Positions 1 to 17,396 are shown, counted from the stretch's first letter. The stretch: DNA of 32,032 bases from Anaeromyces robustus (GCA_002104895.1 MCFG01000419.1:25001-57032), one strand, 5' to 3'. Made by a program: numbers and translations. The notes: generated from the letters alone by a model not told the origin.

Positions 1-225
1 ATTATATAAAATTTATTATTTATTTTACATATTTTATTATTTATATAATTTCTTCGTTAAAAGATTATCTACACAAAAAATTATTAAAAATATAAAAAAT
101 ATAAATTCATATATTTTTATATTTTAAATAATTTTTTTATAATAAAATAATTATTATTATTAAATAATTACAAATATATAATATATTTTATTTATTATAT
201 TATAGTTATTTATTAATAATAATTT

Positions 226-462
226 TTTCTTTATATATAATTACTATTTATAAAGATATGGTAATATTTAACATATATAATTTATATAATTTTTTCCTAT
301 TGTTTTCTTTATATATAATTACTATTTATAAAGATATGGTAATATTTAACATATATAATTTATATAATTTTTTCCTATTGTTTTCTTTATATATAATTAC
401 TATTTATAAAGATATGGTAATATTTAACATATATAATTTATATAATTTTTTCCTATTGTTTA
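226..462. repeat. Tandem repeat, 78-bp unit, about 3 copies
   Basis: The string beginning GATATGGTAATATTTAACAT recurs at about 256, 334 and 412 with period 78 and essentially no divergence, so the amplification is recent. Because 78 is a multiple of three, one frame stays open across the copies (a hydrophobic 26-residue repeat). This looks like a chance product of repeat length and low stop density, not a gene. Confidence 0.9.
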
Positions 463-473
463 ATATTAATTAT

Positions 474-546
474 AATAATAATGATAATATTTCATTTTTT
501 TAAGATTCATAATAATAATGATAATATTTCATTTTTTTAAGATTCA
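474..546. repeat. Tandem repeat, 37-bp unit, 2 copies
   Basis: The unit AATAATAATGATAATATTTC plus a T-run and AAGATTCA starts at 474 and again at 511. The two copies are virtually identical and lie directly after the 78-bp array. Confidence 0.85.
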
Positions 547-1124
547 AATATTTATAGTTATTTTTTCTTTTCTATATATATATGTGTATATTAAAAATTG
601 AATATTAAATATAATTAAGATTTTTGATAAATAAACTTAATATCTTATTTTTTTTTTTTTCTTGGAGAATTTTATTTTTCGGTGATTTTCTTCAATAAAA
701 AAAATAATAATAATAATTATTATTATTATTTTTTTTCTGTAACATTAAAATTTAATATAAATAATAATTACCAATTTAAAATAATTGTTAACATTTATTA
801 TATATTAATTTTTAAATATATTAAATTAATTAAAAAGAATTAATATAATTAATATATTATAAATATATAAAAAAACAACTTATGACCATAAACTTTAAAA
901 TAATATATATTTCTTTTTTATAATCGTTTATAATGAAAATATATATATATATTTTTGTATAAAATAACACTTTTTTTACTTTTTTTTTTTTTTTTAATTT
1001 TTATTATTATATATAAATTATATATTATACCTGTATACCAAATTTAAAAAAGAATAGTAAAATAATTATAAAAAGTAACTTAAGTTTAAAAATTTCATAA
1101 AAATTAATTTCTTTTAAAAGAAAA

Positions 1125-2317
1125 ATGTCTCTCAATACTACTGTTCTTGATGAATACCCAACAGAAATATTACTTAATAAAGTTAATGGATACAATGATA
1201 TGACAGGAAATTCTAATCAAACTGTCGCTACAAGAATGGGTATAATTGTTATTGTATTAAGTTGGTATGTTTATGGAAAGTATGGCTTATTAAGTTTCAT
1301 AGGACTGAAAAGACATAAAAATTTTAACTTTTTATTTCCAATGACGGCTTCTTTATTTGCATTTGTTAATAATACTAATGATTTAATTAACTTTGTATAC
1401 CATCCATCCACATGTAAACCATTCTATATTATGTTTGTTGCATCTGCTACCTTAAATTGGGCTCCAATTTCATGGCTTCAAGCTTATCGTTTAGCCCTTA
1501 TCGCTAAGATTTATTTAAGAAAAAGAGGATTTCTCCTTGTTACCTTTACCACTGCAACTCTTAGTATTACTTATTGTGTTTTCTACTTCTGTAATTTACA
1601 CATTTTTGATTTCACTCAATCAGATATAATGGGTTGCGCTGTTACTAATCCTGGTACTTATTCTTACTACGTTATGGTTTCTGATATTGTTGATTCTACT
1701 TTTGCTTTTATTGCACTTATTGCTTTAATTTTCAAATCAGTCAAAAACTTAAAGGAATTAAATACTAGAAATGAAAAATTAAATGATTTATTAGGTCAAG
1801 GTGTATTTGAATTAATTATTATTGCTCTTGCAAAAATAGCTATTTATCCATTAATTGCTCTTACAAGTAAAATTCCAGCTCTTGATGTATTTTGGGATAT
1901 TTTATCCATTATTGTAATTATTTGTGGTTATAATTTAGTCAATTTCCCATATGAACATGTAATTATTTTTATTAATACAAATAATATTATTATTAATAAT
2001 ATAATTGTATATCATTAATATTTTAATATATATATTTTTTTTTTGCATATCATTAATATTATTTTAATATTACTTTTTTTTTTTTTTTTACAATTATATA
2101 GTGTAAACAAGACAGTAAACAATCAATTATTAGAAAGAATTTATTTAATCTTATTGATTCAACTATTAATTATGGTTCCTCTTCAAGTAGCAATAATAGA
2201 TATAGTACTAACATTATTAGTAAAAGTTCAAAGAGCCAAATAAATGAACCTGTAGTTATGAATTCTTCTACTCTACCAAACAATGAGAACTTATACAATA
2301 GTGTATTAAACGCATAA
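1125..2317 (+). CDS. Seven-transmembrane GPCR-like protein, paralogue A (2 exons)
   Basis: Exons are 1125-1958 and 2102-2317, with a 143-nt phase-0 intron (GTAATT...TATATAG), giving 349 aa. Seen: a polar N-terminus with sequons at N4 and N31, then seven hydrophobic segments at about 38-61, 70-92, 98-128, 136-158, 180-203, 227-247 and 255-276. The tail is Ser/Asn-rich (about 70 aa) and is encoded by exon 2. C97 at the start of TM3 and C171 in the second outer loop sit where many GPCRs form a disulfide. The third inner loop is charged (around LKELNTRN). TM3 carries NWAPISWLQAYRLA, TM6 carries IYPLIALTSK, and TM7 lacks a retinal-binding Lys, arguing against a microbial rhodopsin. Inferred role: plasma-membrane receptor of unknown ligand. 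Without the intron the frame runs to 2018 with a low-complexity end, so the spliced form is preferred. Its close paralogue is at 5193. The start has A at -3. Confidence 0.85.
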
Positions 2318-2429
2318 ATAACTCTTGATATTAATAATTCAGATATTTTTTTATTTTCGCATAATACTCAATAATATGAGCATTTTCTAATTATACAATT
2401 TATATATTTATATAATATATAATTTTAAA

Positions 2430-2610
2430 ATTTCTATTATATACCAAAAAAATTTTTAATTTAAAAAAGTTCTATTATATACCAAAAAATTTATTATTAT
2501 TTAAAAATTTCTATTATATACCAAAAAATTTATATAATTTTTTTATATAAAAAATTTTTAATTTATACCATTTTATATAAAAAATTGTTAAATGTATACC
2601 ATTTTATAAT
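2430..2610. repeat. 39-bp tandem repeat x3 with inverted partial copies
   Basis: CTATTATATACCAAAAAA starts at 2434, 2472 and 2511 (period 38-39). It is followed by two TATACCATTTTATA strings (about 2564 and 2595). The second ends in ATAATAG, resembling the reverse complement of the unit's start. It lies about 115 bases after the stop of the first 7TM gene, so it may fall in the 3' UTR or termination region. Confidence 0.8.
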
Positions 2611-3144
2611 AGAAAAAAACATATTTAAAAGAATATCATGAAATAGAAAATCAATTTTTCTATATATATATATTATTTTAATATATTTTAATATATTTTA
2701 ATATATATATAAATAAAATTTATAAACAAATATTTTTTTTAAATAAATTCATATAATTTTATTTCAATATCTTTTAAATTAAATTACTATTTTTTTAAAG
2801 AATACAATTATTTTGTATAAGTTTAAAACATATATATATATATGTATTTGATAATTCAATAATTATTATTAACATAGTTTTTTTTATAATAATATAATAT
2901 ATATATGTTTTAAAATATTTATACTTTTGATAGTTTTAAGAATTATCACTACATAATATTTTAATAATAATGAAATAATTTGTAATGTTCGTAATATATT
3001 ATATTATAATAATAAAATAATATTTTAACTTACTCATTAAAGTATCAAATGTATATAATTATTTATTATTATATAATTATTTATTTTGTTAATATATCAT
3101 ATATTGGAATACTATACATACACCAAAAATTAATAATAAGTATT

Positions 3145-3305
3145 TGGAAAAATTGTATAATTCTATTATTATTTTAAAAAGTTAAATTATTATAGGAAAA
3201 TTGTATAACAAATATTTTTACAATACTATTATTTTAAAAAGTTAAAAGGAAAATTGTATAATAAATATTTTATACAGAACTATTATTATTTTATAAAGTT
3301 AAATT
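3145..3305. repeat. Imperfect ~60-bp tandem repeat x3
   Basis: The units share GGAAAATTGTATAA, an A/T stretch, CTATTATT and a TTTTAAAAAGTTAAA-type end. GTTAAA recurs at 3181, 3241 and 3298. The copies have diverged by small indels, so this array is older than the neighbouring 62-bp and 44-bp duplications. Confidence 0.8.
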
Positions 3306-3756
3306 ATAAGTATAAATTTTTTTTTATAATAAACAGTCTAAATAATATAAATATTTTTTTTTTCTAATAATAATATTAAATATATAAGTTAAAATATATA
3401 AATATAATAATAATATTAAATAAATATATTTTATTTTTATAATTATTATATATTAATAATATCTATTATATATTAAATATACTATTATCATTATATTACT
3501 AATGTAATAATAATAGTATATTATAAAATAACAAAGATTGACTTATTCAAAATTTATATATATTATTAAACTTGTAAAAAAAAATTAAATATTAGATATA
3601 GTATATGTAAAAAGTAAAAAAAAATTAAATATTGGATATGGGATATATAATATTTAATTTTTTTTATAAACTTAAGGTATATTTTTTATATAACAATAAT
3701 ATTATTTTTCTTTTTTTATTACAATGAATGGTCGTCTTAAATACAGTATAATTAAG

Positions 3757-3880
3757 TAAAAAATATATTATGAATATGACAATATAAATGACAATTAATA
3801 TTAAAAATTAACTATAAATAAAAAATATATTATGAATATGACAATAAAAATGACAATTAATATTAAAAATTAACTATAAA
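3757..3880. repeat. 62-bp tandem duplication
   Basis: Two adjacent copies start at 3757 and 3819 with TAAAAAATATATTATGAATA. They differ by about one base (ATATAAATGACA against ATAAAAATGACA), pointing to a recent duplication. Confidence 0.9.
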
Positions 3881-4020
3881 ATACATAATTGTATATATAT
3901 AAAGAAAAGAAATATAAAAAGTTAAAATAACAAAAAAATAATCTAAAAATTATATATTATTAAAACTAATAAGACCTCTATCAATAAACATTAGTTGATA
4001 TTTCAATACTTTATCAAAAT

Positions 4021-4108
4021 AGTAGGTTTTTAAAAATGTTTCATAATAAATATATAAAATACATAGTAGGTTTTTAAAAATGTTTCATAATAAATATATA
4101 AAATACAT
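4021..4108. repeat. 44-bp tandem duplication
   Basis: Two identical copies start at 4021 and 4065 with AGTAGGTTTTTAAAAATGTT and end in AAATACAT. Confidence 0.92.
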
Positions 4109-4949
4109 AAGTTAATCATAAATATTTTTTAATAATATATATTTCTAAATTTATTTTTTTTTTTTTTTTTTTTGTAATTTTAACCTTTATATTTCTTTTT
4201 TTTTTATATATCCATATATATATACTATTAATTTAAAAAAAAATATATTTTTTTAAATGAAGTTATTTATATCTAAAAAAATGTACCTGTTGAACAGTTG
4301 AATATTTGTTATTAGTAATAGTTTTTTTTTTTTTTTCCTTTTTTTTTTTAAAAAAAATATATAAATATTTTATGAAATTTAAAGTTAATTATATATATTT
4401 TTATCCTAATAATGCTTTTTATTTATTATTTAAAATTTAATAAACTATTACTATTTATATGAAAGCGTGGAAATAATAATAATAATATAATAAAAATAAT
4501 AGCGATAATTATAATTATAGTTACATGAACCATAATTATAAATAATAATGATAATCATTTTTTATAATAATGTATTTTATTAAATAAAAAGTTTATTTCC
4601 ATTATTTTTATTTTTTTTATTTTTTAATAATACAACCAATAATGCTTATTAATATTTTTTTTTTTTTTTGGAAAAAATAAACATTTAATTTTTAAAATTT
4701 ATTTATATATATTTTTCATATATAAAAGATTTAATAATTTTTAAAATTTATTTATATATAATTTCATATATATATAGTTTATTTCATGGAAATTTTTTTA
4801 ATAATTATAAGAAGGGAGAAAAAAAATCTTTATATAGTTACCTGTTTTTTTAATTTGTTTAATATATATTTAAAATAACAATATCATAAAATATATATAT
4901 AAATATTTTACTAAAAAAAAATTTATATAAATATATATAATTTTTTTTT

Positions 4950-4970
4950 CAAACAACAAAAACAAAAACA

Positions 4971-5003
<33 letters not shown>

Positions 5004-5022
5004 ACAAAAAAACAAAAAACAG
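4950..5022. repeat. CAAAAA / CAAAA simple repeat upstream of second 7TM gene
   Basis: Blocks of CAAAAA, then CAAAA, then CAAAAAAA run without G or T until CAG at about 5020. The array lies about 170 bases before the ATG at 5193 and could be in the 5' leader. A comparable CAAA-type array lies near the right edge of the window. Confidence 0.85.
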
Positions 5023-5192
5023 TATATAAAGAAGTTATAATTAAATAATATTATAATAATATAATAATTTATACATTATTAGGATTTAATAGTTTTTATT
5101 TATTTAATAATAAAAATAATATAATAAATTTTTAAAAAGTAAATATTTTATATTTGAAAATTTTTTATTCAAAGAAAGAAAGATCATAGAAA

Positions 5193-6386
5193 ATGAATTA
5201 TGGTAATGATACAATTGTGGAATTCATTGATAATATAGTAAAACGTGAAAGCAATTATTCAAGTCAAGAAACTATTGAAAATGTTCAATTTGATAATTCA
5301 TCGACAGTAGTTGCAAATAGAATGGGTATTATTGTTATTACCCTAAGTTGGTATTTTTATGGAAAATACGCATTATTGAGTCTTCTAGGTATAAAAAGAC
5401 ATAAAAATTACAACTTTTTATTTCCAATGACGGCATCACTCTTCGCATTTGTAAATAATACAGGGGATTTATTCTTTTTCATTTATCGTGCGAGCTCATG
5501 TAAAGTCTTTTATCATATATTTGTTGGATCTGCAACATTAAATTGGGCACCAATTTCATGGCTTCAAGCTTATAGATTAGCTGTTATTTCAAATATTTAT
5601 TTACCAAAAAAAGGATTTTATCTTGTAACTGCAACAACATTTACTCTTAGTATTGTTTATTGTACTTTCTATTTCTGTAATCTATCTATATTTGGTTATC
5701 AATTTAATCCAACCACAGGTTGTGCAGTTACTAATCCTGGTACATATTCTTACTATGTTATGGTTTCAGATATTGTTGATTCTGCTTTTGCCTTTACAGC
5801 AATTTGTACTTTAATTTATAGATCCATTAAAGGTTTAAAGGAATTGAATACAAGAAATCAAAAATTAAATGATTTAGTTGGCCAAGGTGTTTTGGAATTA
5901 TTAATTATTACTCTCGCAAAAATTATTATTTATCCATTAATTGCTCTTACAAGTAAGCTTCCTGCATTAGATATTTTCTGGGATATCTTATCTGTTATTG
6001 TAATTATTTGTGGTTATGAATTAGTTAACTTCCCGTACAGTAATGTAATAATAATAATGCTATATTATTATTTTAATATAATTTATTTTTTAAATAATAT
6101 TAATTGTATATAATTTATAATAATAATAATAATAATAATTTATTTTTATTTTTATTTTTATTTATTATAATAATAAATACAGAACCAAAATGGTGGCAAA
6201 GGTAATGGTATCACTAGAAACATTTTCACATTTATTGAAACAAGTGCTAATTACAGTTTCTCGTCCAATACAAATAGTAAAACAAGTCGTCTTAGTTCTG
6301 GAAGTTTAAAGGATACTACTCGATCATACAATAAAAATGAAACAACCCCTGCACAACCATCAACTCTCAAAACTGAAGTTGTTTAA
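5193..6386 (+). CDS. Seven-transmembrane GPCR-like protein, paralogue B (2 exons)
   Basis: Exons are 5193-6044 and 6183-6386, with a 138-nt phase-0 intron (GTAATA...AATACAG), giving 351 aa. It is a clear paralogue of the gene at 1125. The 7TM core shares long identical blocks, including SATLNWAPISWLQAYRLA, GCAVTNPGTYSYYVMVSD and IYPLIALTSK. The intron sits at the same place, right after the last membrane segment. The N-terminus is longer and has three sequons (N5, N21, N35). The TM3-start and second-outer-loop cysteines, taken as a likely disulfide, are kept. The exon-2 tail (67 aa, Ser/Thr/Asn-rich with several SxxS/TxxT clusters) shares little sequence with paralogue A, so tails diverge faster than cores. 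Inferred role: receptor-like membrane protein; ligand, G-protein coupling and tail phosphorylation are unproven. ATG choice: first in-frame Met, A at -3, after an A-rich leader. Confidence 0.86.
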
Positions 6387-7127
6387 TAAACCAGAATGAT
6401 AAATATAATAATCAAAATCAAGAAAGAATAAAAAATCAATATAAATAATCTAGATATAAACACTACAATTTTTTTATATATTTATTATTAATTATATTTT
6501 AATATATAATAATAATAATTCTTTAAATAGAAATGTATATACCAAATGTATATATGTATTATAATATATTAATATGTATGATATATCAATGTCAAATAAA
6601 TTAAATATTTATATAATAGAGTATAGATTATTTTGCATATTATATTATATTTATTTATTACTTTATCATTAATGAACATTATTTATTATTATAAATACTA
6701 ATTTTTATATAATTTTTTTTTAAAAAAAATATATGTATGTAAATAAATATAAATTAATATAAATTAATATAAACAAAAAAAGAATAAAAAACGAAAAATA
6801 AAAAATAAAAAATAAAAAATAAAAAATTAAAAATAATAAAAAAAAAAAAAAATAAAAACAAAAACAAAAATAAAAATAAGAAAAATAAGAAGTGAATATT
6901 TGAATTATTTTTGTTATATATAAATTATTATTATTGAAAATCAATATTATTATTTATAAGAATGATATTAAGATTTATAAATAAATATGTGAAAACGGTT
7001 TTTTTTTTTTTTTTTTTTTTTTTATTTTTATGTATATATAATTTATTTACTTATTTATTTATCTATTAATTTATTCATTGCATTTTTAATAAAATGCAAT
7101 GAATAAAAAATAAAAAAATAAATAAAT
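6387..7127. other. Convergent intergenic region between 7TM gene B and TIMELESS gene
   Basis: Both flanking genes end here (7TM B on +, TIMELESS on -), so the stretch should carry two 3' UTRs and poly(A) sites. It holds A-rich microsatellite (AAATAA-type, 6780-6880) and T-runs (about 7001-7023). TGCATTTTTAATAAAATGCA near 7079-7098 is a perfect 8-bp-arm inverted repeat that could fold in either transcript. An ORF on the minus strand (6720-6944) is pure Phe/Leu/Tyr low complexity and is not a gene. Confidence 0.65.
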
Positions 7128-13649
<6,522 letters not shown>

Positions 13650-14137
13650 TTACTTATACTATTATTATATTATATATTATATATTATATATAAATTCTTA
13701 ATTTTTAAACAATGAAAACTTATAACATTTAAACAATTTTATGTTATAAAAAAATATTGTTAATACAGCAAAAAAAAAAAAAAAAAAAAACTTTTTTAAT
13801 GGATAAATATATAAAAAATTTAAATTGGATTATAATATATATATTAATAATAATAATATAATTAATTTTTAAAAATTTTAAAAAAATCTTGTCCTACATT
13901 TATTACTATTTTTGTATAAAATATTTATTTTATTTAATTTTTTTATATAATATAAATTATTATTAAGCAATTTTATATATTTTATTAGATTTTTTATATA
14001 AAGACACTTAATATTAAAAATTATTATTTTAAATCGTCATTTTTCTTATACATATATATATGATATAAAGTTAGAAGATAAAAATAAAAATTTCAAATTT
14101 TAAATTAAAAAATAAAATAAGATAAAAAATAAAAAAC

Positions 14138-14165
<28 letters not shown>
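13650..14165. promoter_or_regulatory. Shared 5' region between TIMELESS gene and unknown + gene
   Basis: About 0.5 kb separates the two start codons in head-to-head orientation, so both core promoters should lie here. Visible features are an A20-type run (about 13771-13790), an A-run of about 28 immediately before the + strand ATG at 14166, and T-rich blocks. No TATA box or factor site can be called against this A/T background. That it acts as a bidirectional promoter is inference from geometry only. Confidence 0.4.
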
Positions 14166-14168
<3 letters not shown>

Positions 14169-15489
14169 AATGTTATAAATAATAATTTTAGAGGAAAAAT
14201 TAAAAAGTATAAATAAAATAATATTTATATCATAATATAAATATATTTAATAATAATTATTTCATTTATTAATTATATAATAACAATGAAATATTTTTAT
14301 TATATTATAATAAAAATAAATAACAAAAGATTTATATCAAATATTAATAACATTAATATTTCTTTAGCTACTTTTAATTCAAAACTTCAATTATTATATG
14401 AATATGAAAGTGTAATTCTTGAACAATTAAATAATAAAATTAGCAATTGTTCTGAAACAATAAATAACCAAAATAATGAAGATACAGAAAAATTAAACAA
14501 GTTATATATTAATATAATAAAAAAATTACATATTATTTTTTTTAAATTGAAATAAATACTTATATATATATACTATATTTATATATATATATATATCAAT
14601 TACAATTATGAATACATAAAAGATATAGAAATAATAATTCTAAAGAAAACAAAGGTAATTATGATATTAAATAATTTTAAATAATCTAAATATATTTATA
14701 TATAAGTTTATTGTATTAATATGATAGAGGACCAACTTTATCAATTAATTGAGAAATCTGAGGAAGTATTAAATCATCCATTTATTAAAAGTGTAATTAT
14801 TATATATATACATATATATTTATAACACTTTAATTATTAATGACATGGCAAATTAATTCTTATATTTCTATCATTAATATATATAAATAGCAACATAAAA
14901 TTAAGGAATTGACAAATAAAAATAAGAAAAAACAAGAGAATATTATTACTAAAAATGATAAATTAACAGTGAATAAAAAAGATAATGATAATGTTAATAA
15001 TCATATAAAAAAAGGAGAAAATATTTCAAATTCTATTACTAACAATTTCATAAAAATACCAAAAAAAAAGTAAAATGAATCAGAAAAATTCTTTTTTAAT
15101 TAAATTATATATTAATATACATTAATATTACCACAAATTTATCTATTTATTTATATTATTAATCTAGAAAAATAAATATACCCAGTCAAGTAACAACGAA
15201 ATATGAAGAGCATTTCAAGTAAAAATATAATAATATTATATTTAAAAATATAAAAATTAAATTTTTAATTTTTAATTTAGTATTTTAAAAGAAATATATT
15301 AATTAAAATTTATAATTATTAAAAAATAATATATTATAATATATTATAAATATTTTTATTATTATATTTATGTGTATGTATAGTAAATTAAATTCTGTAT
15401 ATGAAACTTTTAAAAATTCAAAAATTGCTTTATTGGAATTTTTAAGTAACATGACAGAGAATGAAGTATATAAAATGATTAATTCAAAA

Positions 15490-15535
<46 letters not shown>

Positions 15536-16120
15536 TATTATTATTATTATAAATTAATGTTATTTAATGATATTAATTAATTGAATCATTTAAATGGAAT
15601 AAAAAGCATAATCTAGATATTTTAATTAATCAAATGAATTGCCTGTTGCAAAAGTATTCTTTAATTAGTGAAATACTGCTAAACGGTAAAGTAGTAATAA
15701 TAAAAATTTATAGCTTTAATAAAATATAAATATATGTTTTAAGTACGTTGTTAATAACTTTTAATATAGATGATATCTCCAAGAATTATGATGATACTTT
15801 AATCAATGAACTATATATCTTAACAGAAATGTCAGAATACTTTGAAAATCAAACTCTAAATAATTGTAAATAATTAATATTCTTATAAATTATTATTATA
15901 ACTTTATTATAACTATTATATCTTTCTAATAATAATAATAATGTTAATAATAACTCATAAAATAAAACAGATAATAACATATGTAAATCTTCATTAATAC
16001 TAAATAATAAATGGAAAGAACATATTTCTAATATAGAAAAAGGTAAAAAGATATAATGTATTAAGAATAATAATAATCAATTTCCAATATTTAGTTTATA
16101 GATTAATTTTTTCTTTATTA

Positions 16121-16151
<31 letters not shown>

Positions 16152-16475
16152 ATTTAAATATAAACACTAAATACTAATAAAAATATTTATTTATTATTTT
16201 TATCTATTTCAATACTAGAATGTTATGAATTAAATAATAACAACATTTACTATTATAATTCCTTATCAGAGTTACTAAAACATGCTAAAATAAGTTTTGA
16301 AATTCAAAAAGCTGAATTAGAATATAAAATTCAGAATTACTTAAAAAATGAATTAATACCCCAATTAGATAATATTGATATAACAGATGAAGAATTTTTA
16401 CAATATTATAAATTATTATCCGGATTAATAAAAGACGTTAATAACATTGAATTTCCAATTATTATAAAAAAATGA
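14166..16475 (+). CDS. Unrecognised Asn/Lys-rich, helical protein (11 exons)
   Basis: Proposed exons: 14166-14206, 14330-14500, 14629-14654, 14728-14792, 14891-15069, 15168-15218, 15384-15465, 15607-15685, 15770-15865, 15971-16042, 16219-16475. Phases agree throughout and give about 372 aa. I do not recognise the family. Seen: an N-terminal helix-like segment with LLYEYESVILEQLNNKIS, a short helix DQLYQLIEKSEEVL, and a basic Lys/Asn-rich linker ending IPKKKINIP. Leu/Ile/Glu-rich helices follow, ending in HAKISFEIQKAELEYKIQNY and a short hydrophobic C-terminus. There is no membrane segment or signal peptide. The layout resembles small coiled-coil cytoskeletal or centriolar/kinetochore adaptors, but that is only a shape impression. 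The last six exons and the stop at 16473-16475 are firm. The first two exons are less so: an alternative start at 14286 would remove the first intron, and two 5' splice sites (14207 GTATAA, 14501 GTTATA) are weak. Confidence 0.7.
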
Positions 16476-16721
16476 AAAATTATCATAAAATTAAACAAAG
16501 AATAGAATAAAGAATATAAAAAAATGAAATACTAAATATAAAATATAGAATATAATTGAATAAAATTATTATAATGATAATGATAATAAATATATAATAT
16601 TTAGAAAAATAATAGTTCTATATATTCTACATAAAGAATATAACTTAATTTAATTAATAATGAATATTTTTGATAAATTTGCTTTTATTTTCTTTTATTT
16701 TTTATTTTTATTCATTTATCG

Positions 16722-16792
<71 letters not shown>

Positions 16793-17396
16793 ATTTTTGT
16801 TTTTTGTTTTGTTTTTGTTTTGACATTATTTTTTATTAATCTTATTTATATTATTTAGTTATTAATTGAACTTTGTTTTTATTTATACTTCTTTTTATTG
16901 TTATATTACTATATTTACAATATGAAAAACGATAATAGAATGATATTTTTATTGTTTATAATAATTATTGTTATTGTAATTTTTTTTTTCTTTAAATGAT
17001 AAATACATTTAAAATGCAAAACAATTAAATAATTATTTTAAAGATAATAAATTACATATTATTTATAATATTTCAAAACATTATCTATATGACATTATTT
17101 ATATATTAATTATATATAAATATAAAATTTCTTGTCATATAAAACTAAAATTAATAAATAATATGCATTATTATATTTTTTAAAAAAATAAAGATATATA
17201 AAAATATATAAAGATATATATATTAAAAAAAAAAAAAAAAAAAAAAGAAATTTTCTTTTTTTATAAAGTATATTAAATTTTAAATTTTATAATATAGTTA
17301 TGGTATCTACTTGTATATTTATATATTTTAATTTTTATATTATATTCAATAATTTACTTTTGTATAAAAATTACTGATATATAATGATTATCCTGT
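16476..17396. other. Convergent intergenic region with very long T homopolymer
   Basis: The upstream + gene and the - strand VPS60 gene both end here, so two 3' ends and poly(A) signals are expected. No exon is supported. A 69-base T run lies at 16723-16791 and an A-run near 17227-17246. The predicted open frame over the T run (poly-Phe) is an artefact. Confidence 0.7.
16723..16791. repeat. T69 homopolymer
   Basis: Sixty-nine uninterrupted T residues, the longest homopolymer in the window, sit about 250 bases after the stop codon of the upstream + strand gene. The exact length may be affected by sequencing error. There is no target-site duplication or upstream retro-copied body that would mark it as a retroposon tail. 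Confidence 0.9.

Larger units (their letters stand above)
1..1124. other. Intergenic region upstream of first 7TM gene
   Basis: No gene is supported here. The stretch is nearly all A/T with T-runs (for example around 649-660 and 978-995). It carries two tandem repeats, listed separately: a 78-bp unit and a 37-bp unit. The last roughly 100 bases before the ATG at 1125 are A-rich and should hold the 5' leader and core promoter of the first 7TM gene, but no specific promoter element can be picked out of such biased sequence. Confidence 0.7.
2318..5192. other. Intergenic region between the two 7TM genes, rich in short tandem duplications
   Basis: No coding exon is supported. The stretch contains five separately listed repeats: a 39-bp unit x3, a ~60-bp unit x3, a 62-bp unit x2, a 44-bp unit x2 and a CAAAAA array. 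A near-duplicated ~50-bp block also lies at about 4687-4785, and there are T-runs near 4150 and 4320. The segment just upstream of 5193 would be the promoter and leader of the second 7TM gene. Confidence 0.7.

Noticed and set aside
258-503. 81-aa open frame made of a 26-residue hydrophobic repeat
   Set aside because: It is produced by three near-identical 78-bp repeats in non-coding A/T DNA. Composition is pure Phe/Ile/Tyr/Asn and there is no family resemblance.
2043-2243. 66-aa plus-strand open frame
   Set aside because: It overlaps intron and exon 2 of 7TM gene A in another frame. The spliced frame continues the receptor and ends at a proper stop at 2317.
2430-4108. CRISPR-like array
   Set aside because: The repeats are adjacent tandem copies without unique spacers, in a eukaryotic nuclear context.
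1125-6386. Microbial (type 1) rhodopsin identity for the 7TM pair
   Set aside because: Helix seven has no Lys in either protein, and the proton-carrier motif pattern of helix three is missing.
6720-6944. 74-aa Phe/Leu/Tyr-rich minus-strand open frame
   Set aside because: It arises from A-rich microsatellite in a convergent intergene; no non-repetitive content.
14286-14555. Single-exon 89-aa gene starting at 14286
   Set aside because: The frame joins in phase to downstream exons through a splice at 14501 and to an upstream exon at 14166-14206. The tail after 14501 is low complexity. The start at 14286 remains a possible alternative.
16723-16791. T69 run as a poly(A) tail of a minus-strand retroposed copy
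   Set aside because: No adjacent retro-copied body, no target-site duplication and no LINE-like or SINE-like sequence were seen. Simple slippage is enough.
16670-16858. 62-aa poly-phenylalanine open frame
   Set aside because: It is a translation of the T69 run and flanking T-rich DNA.
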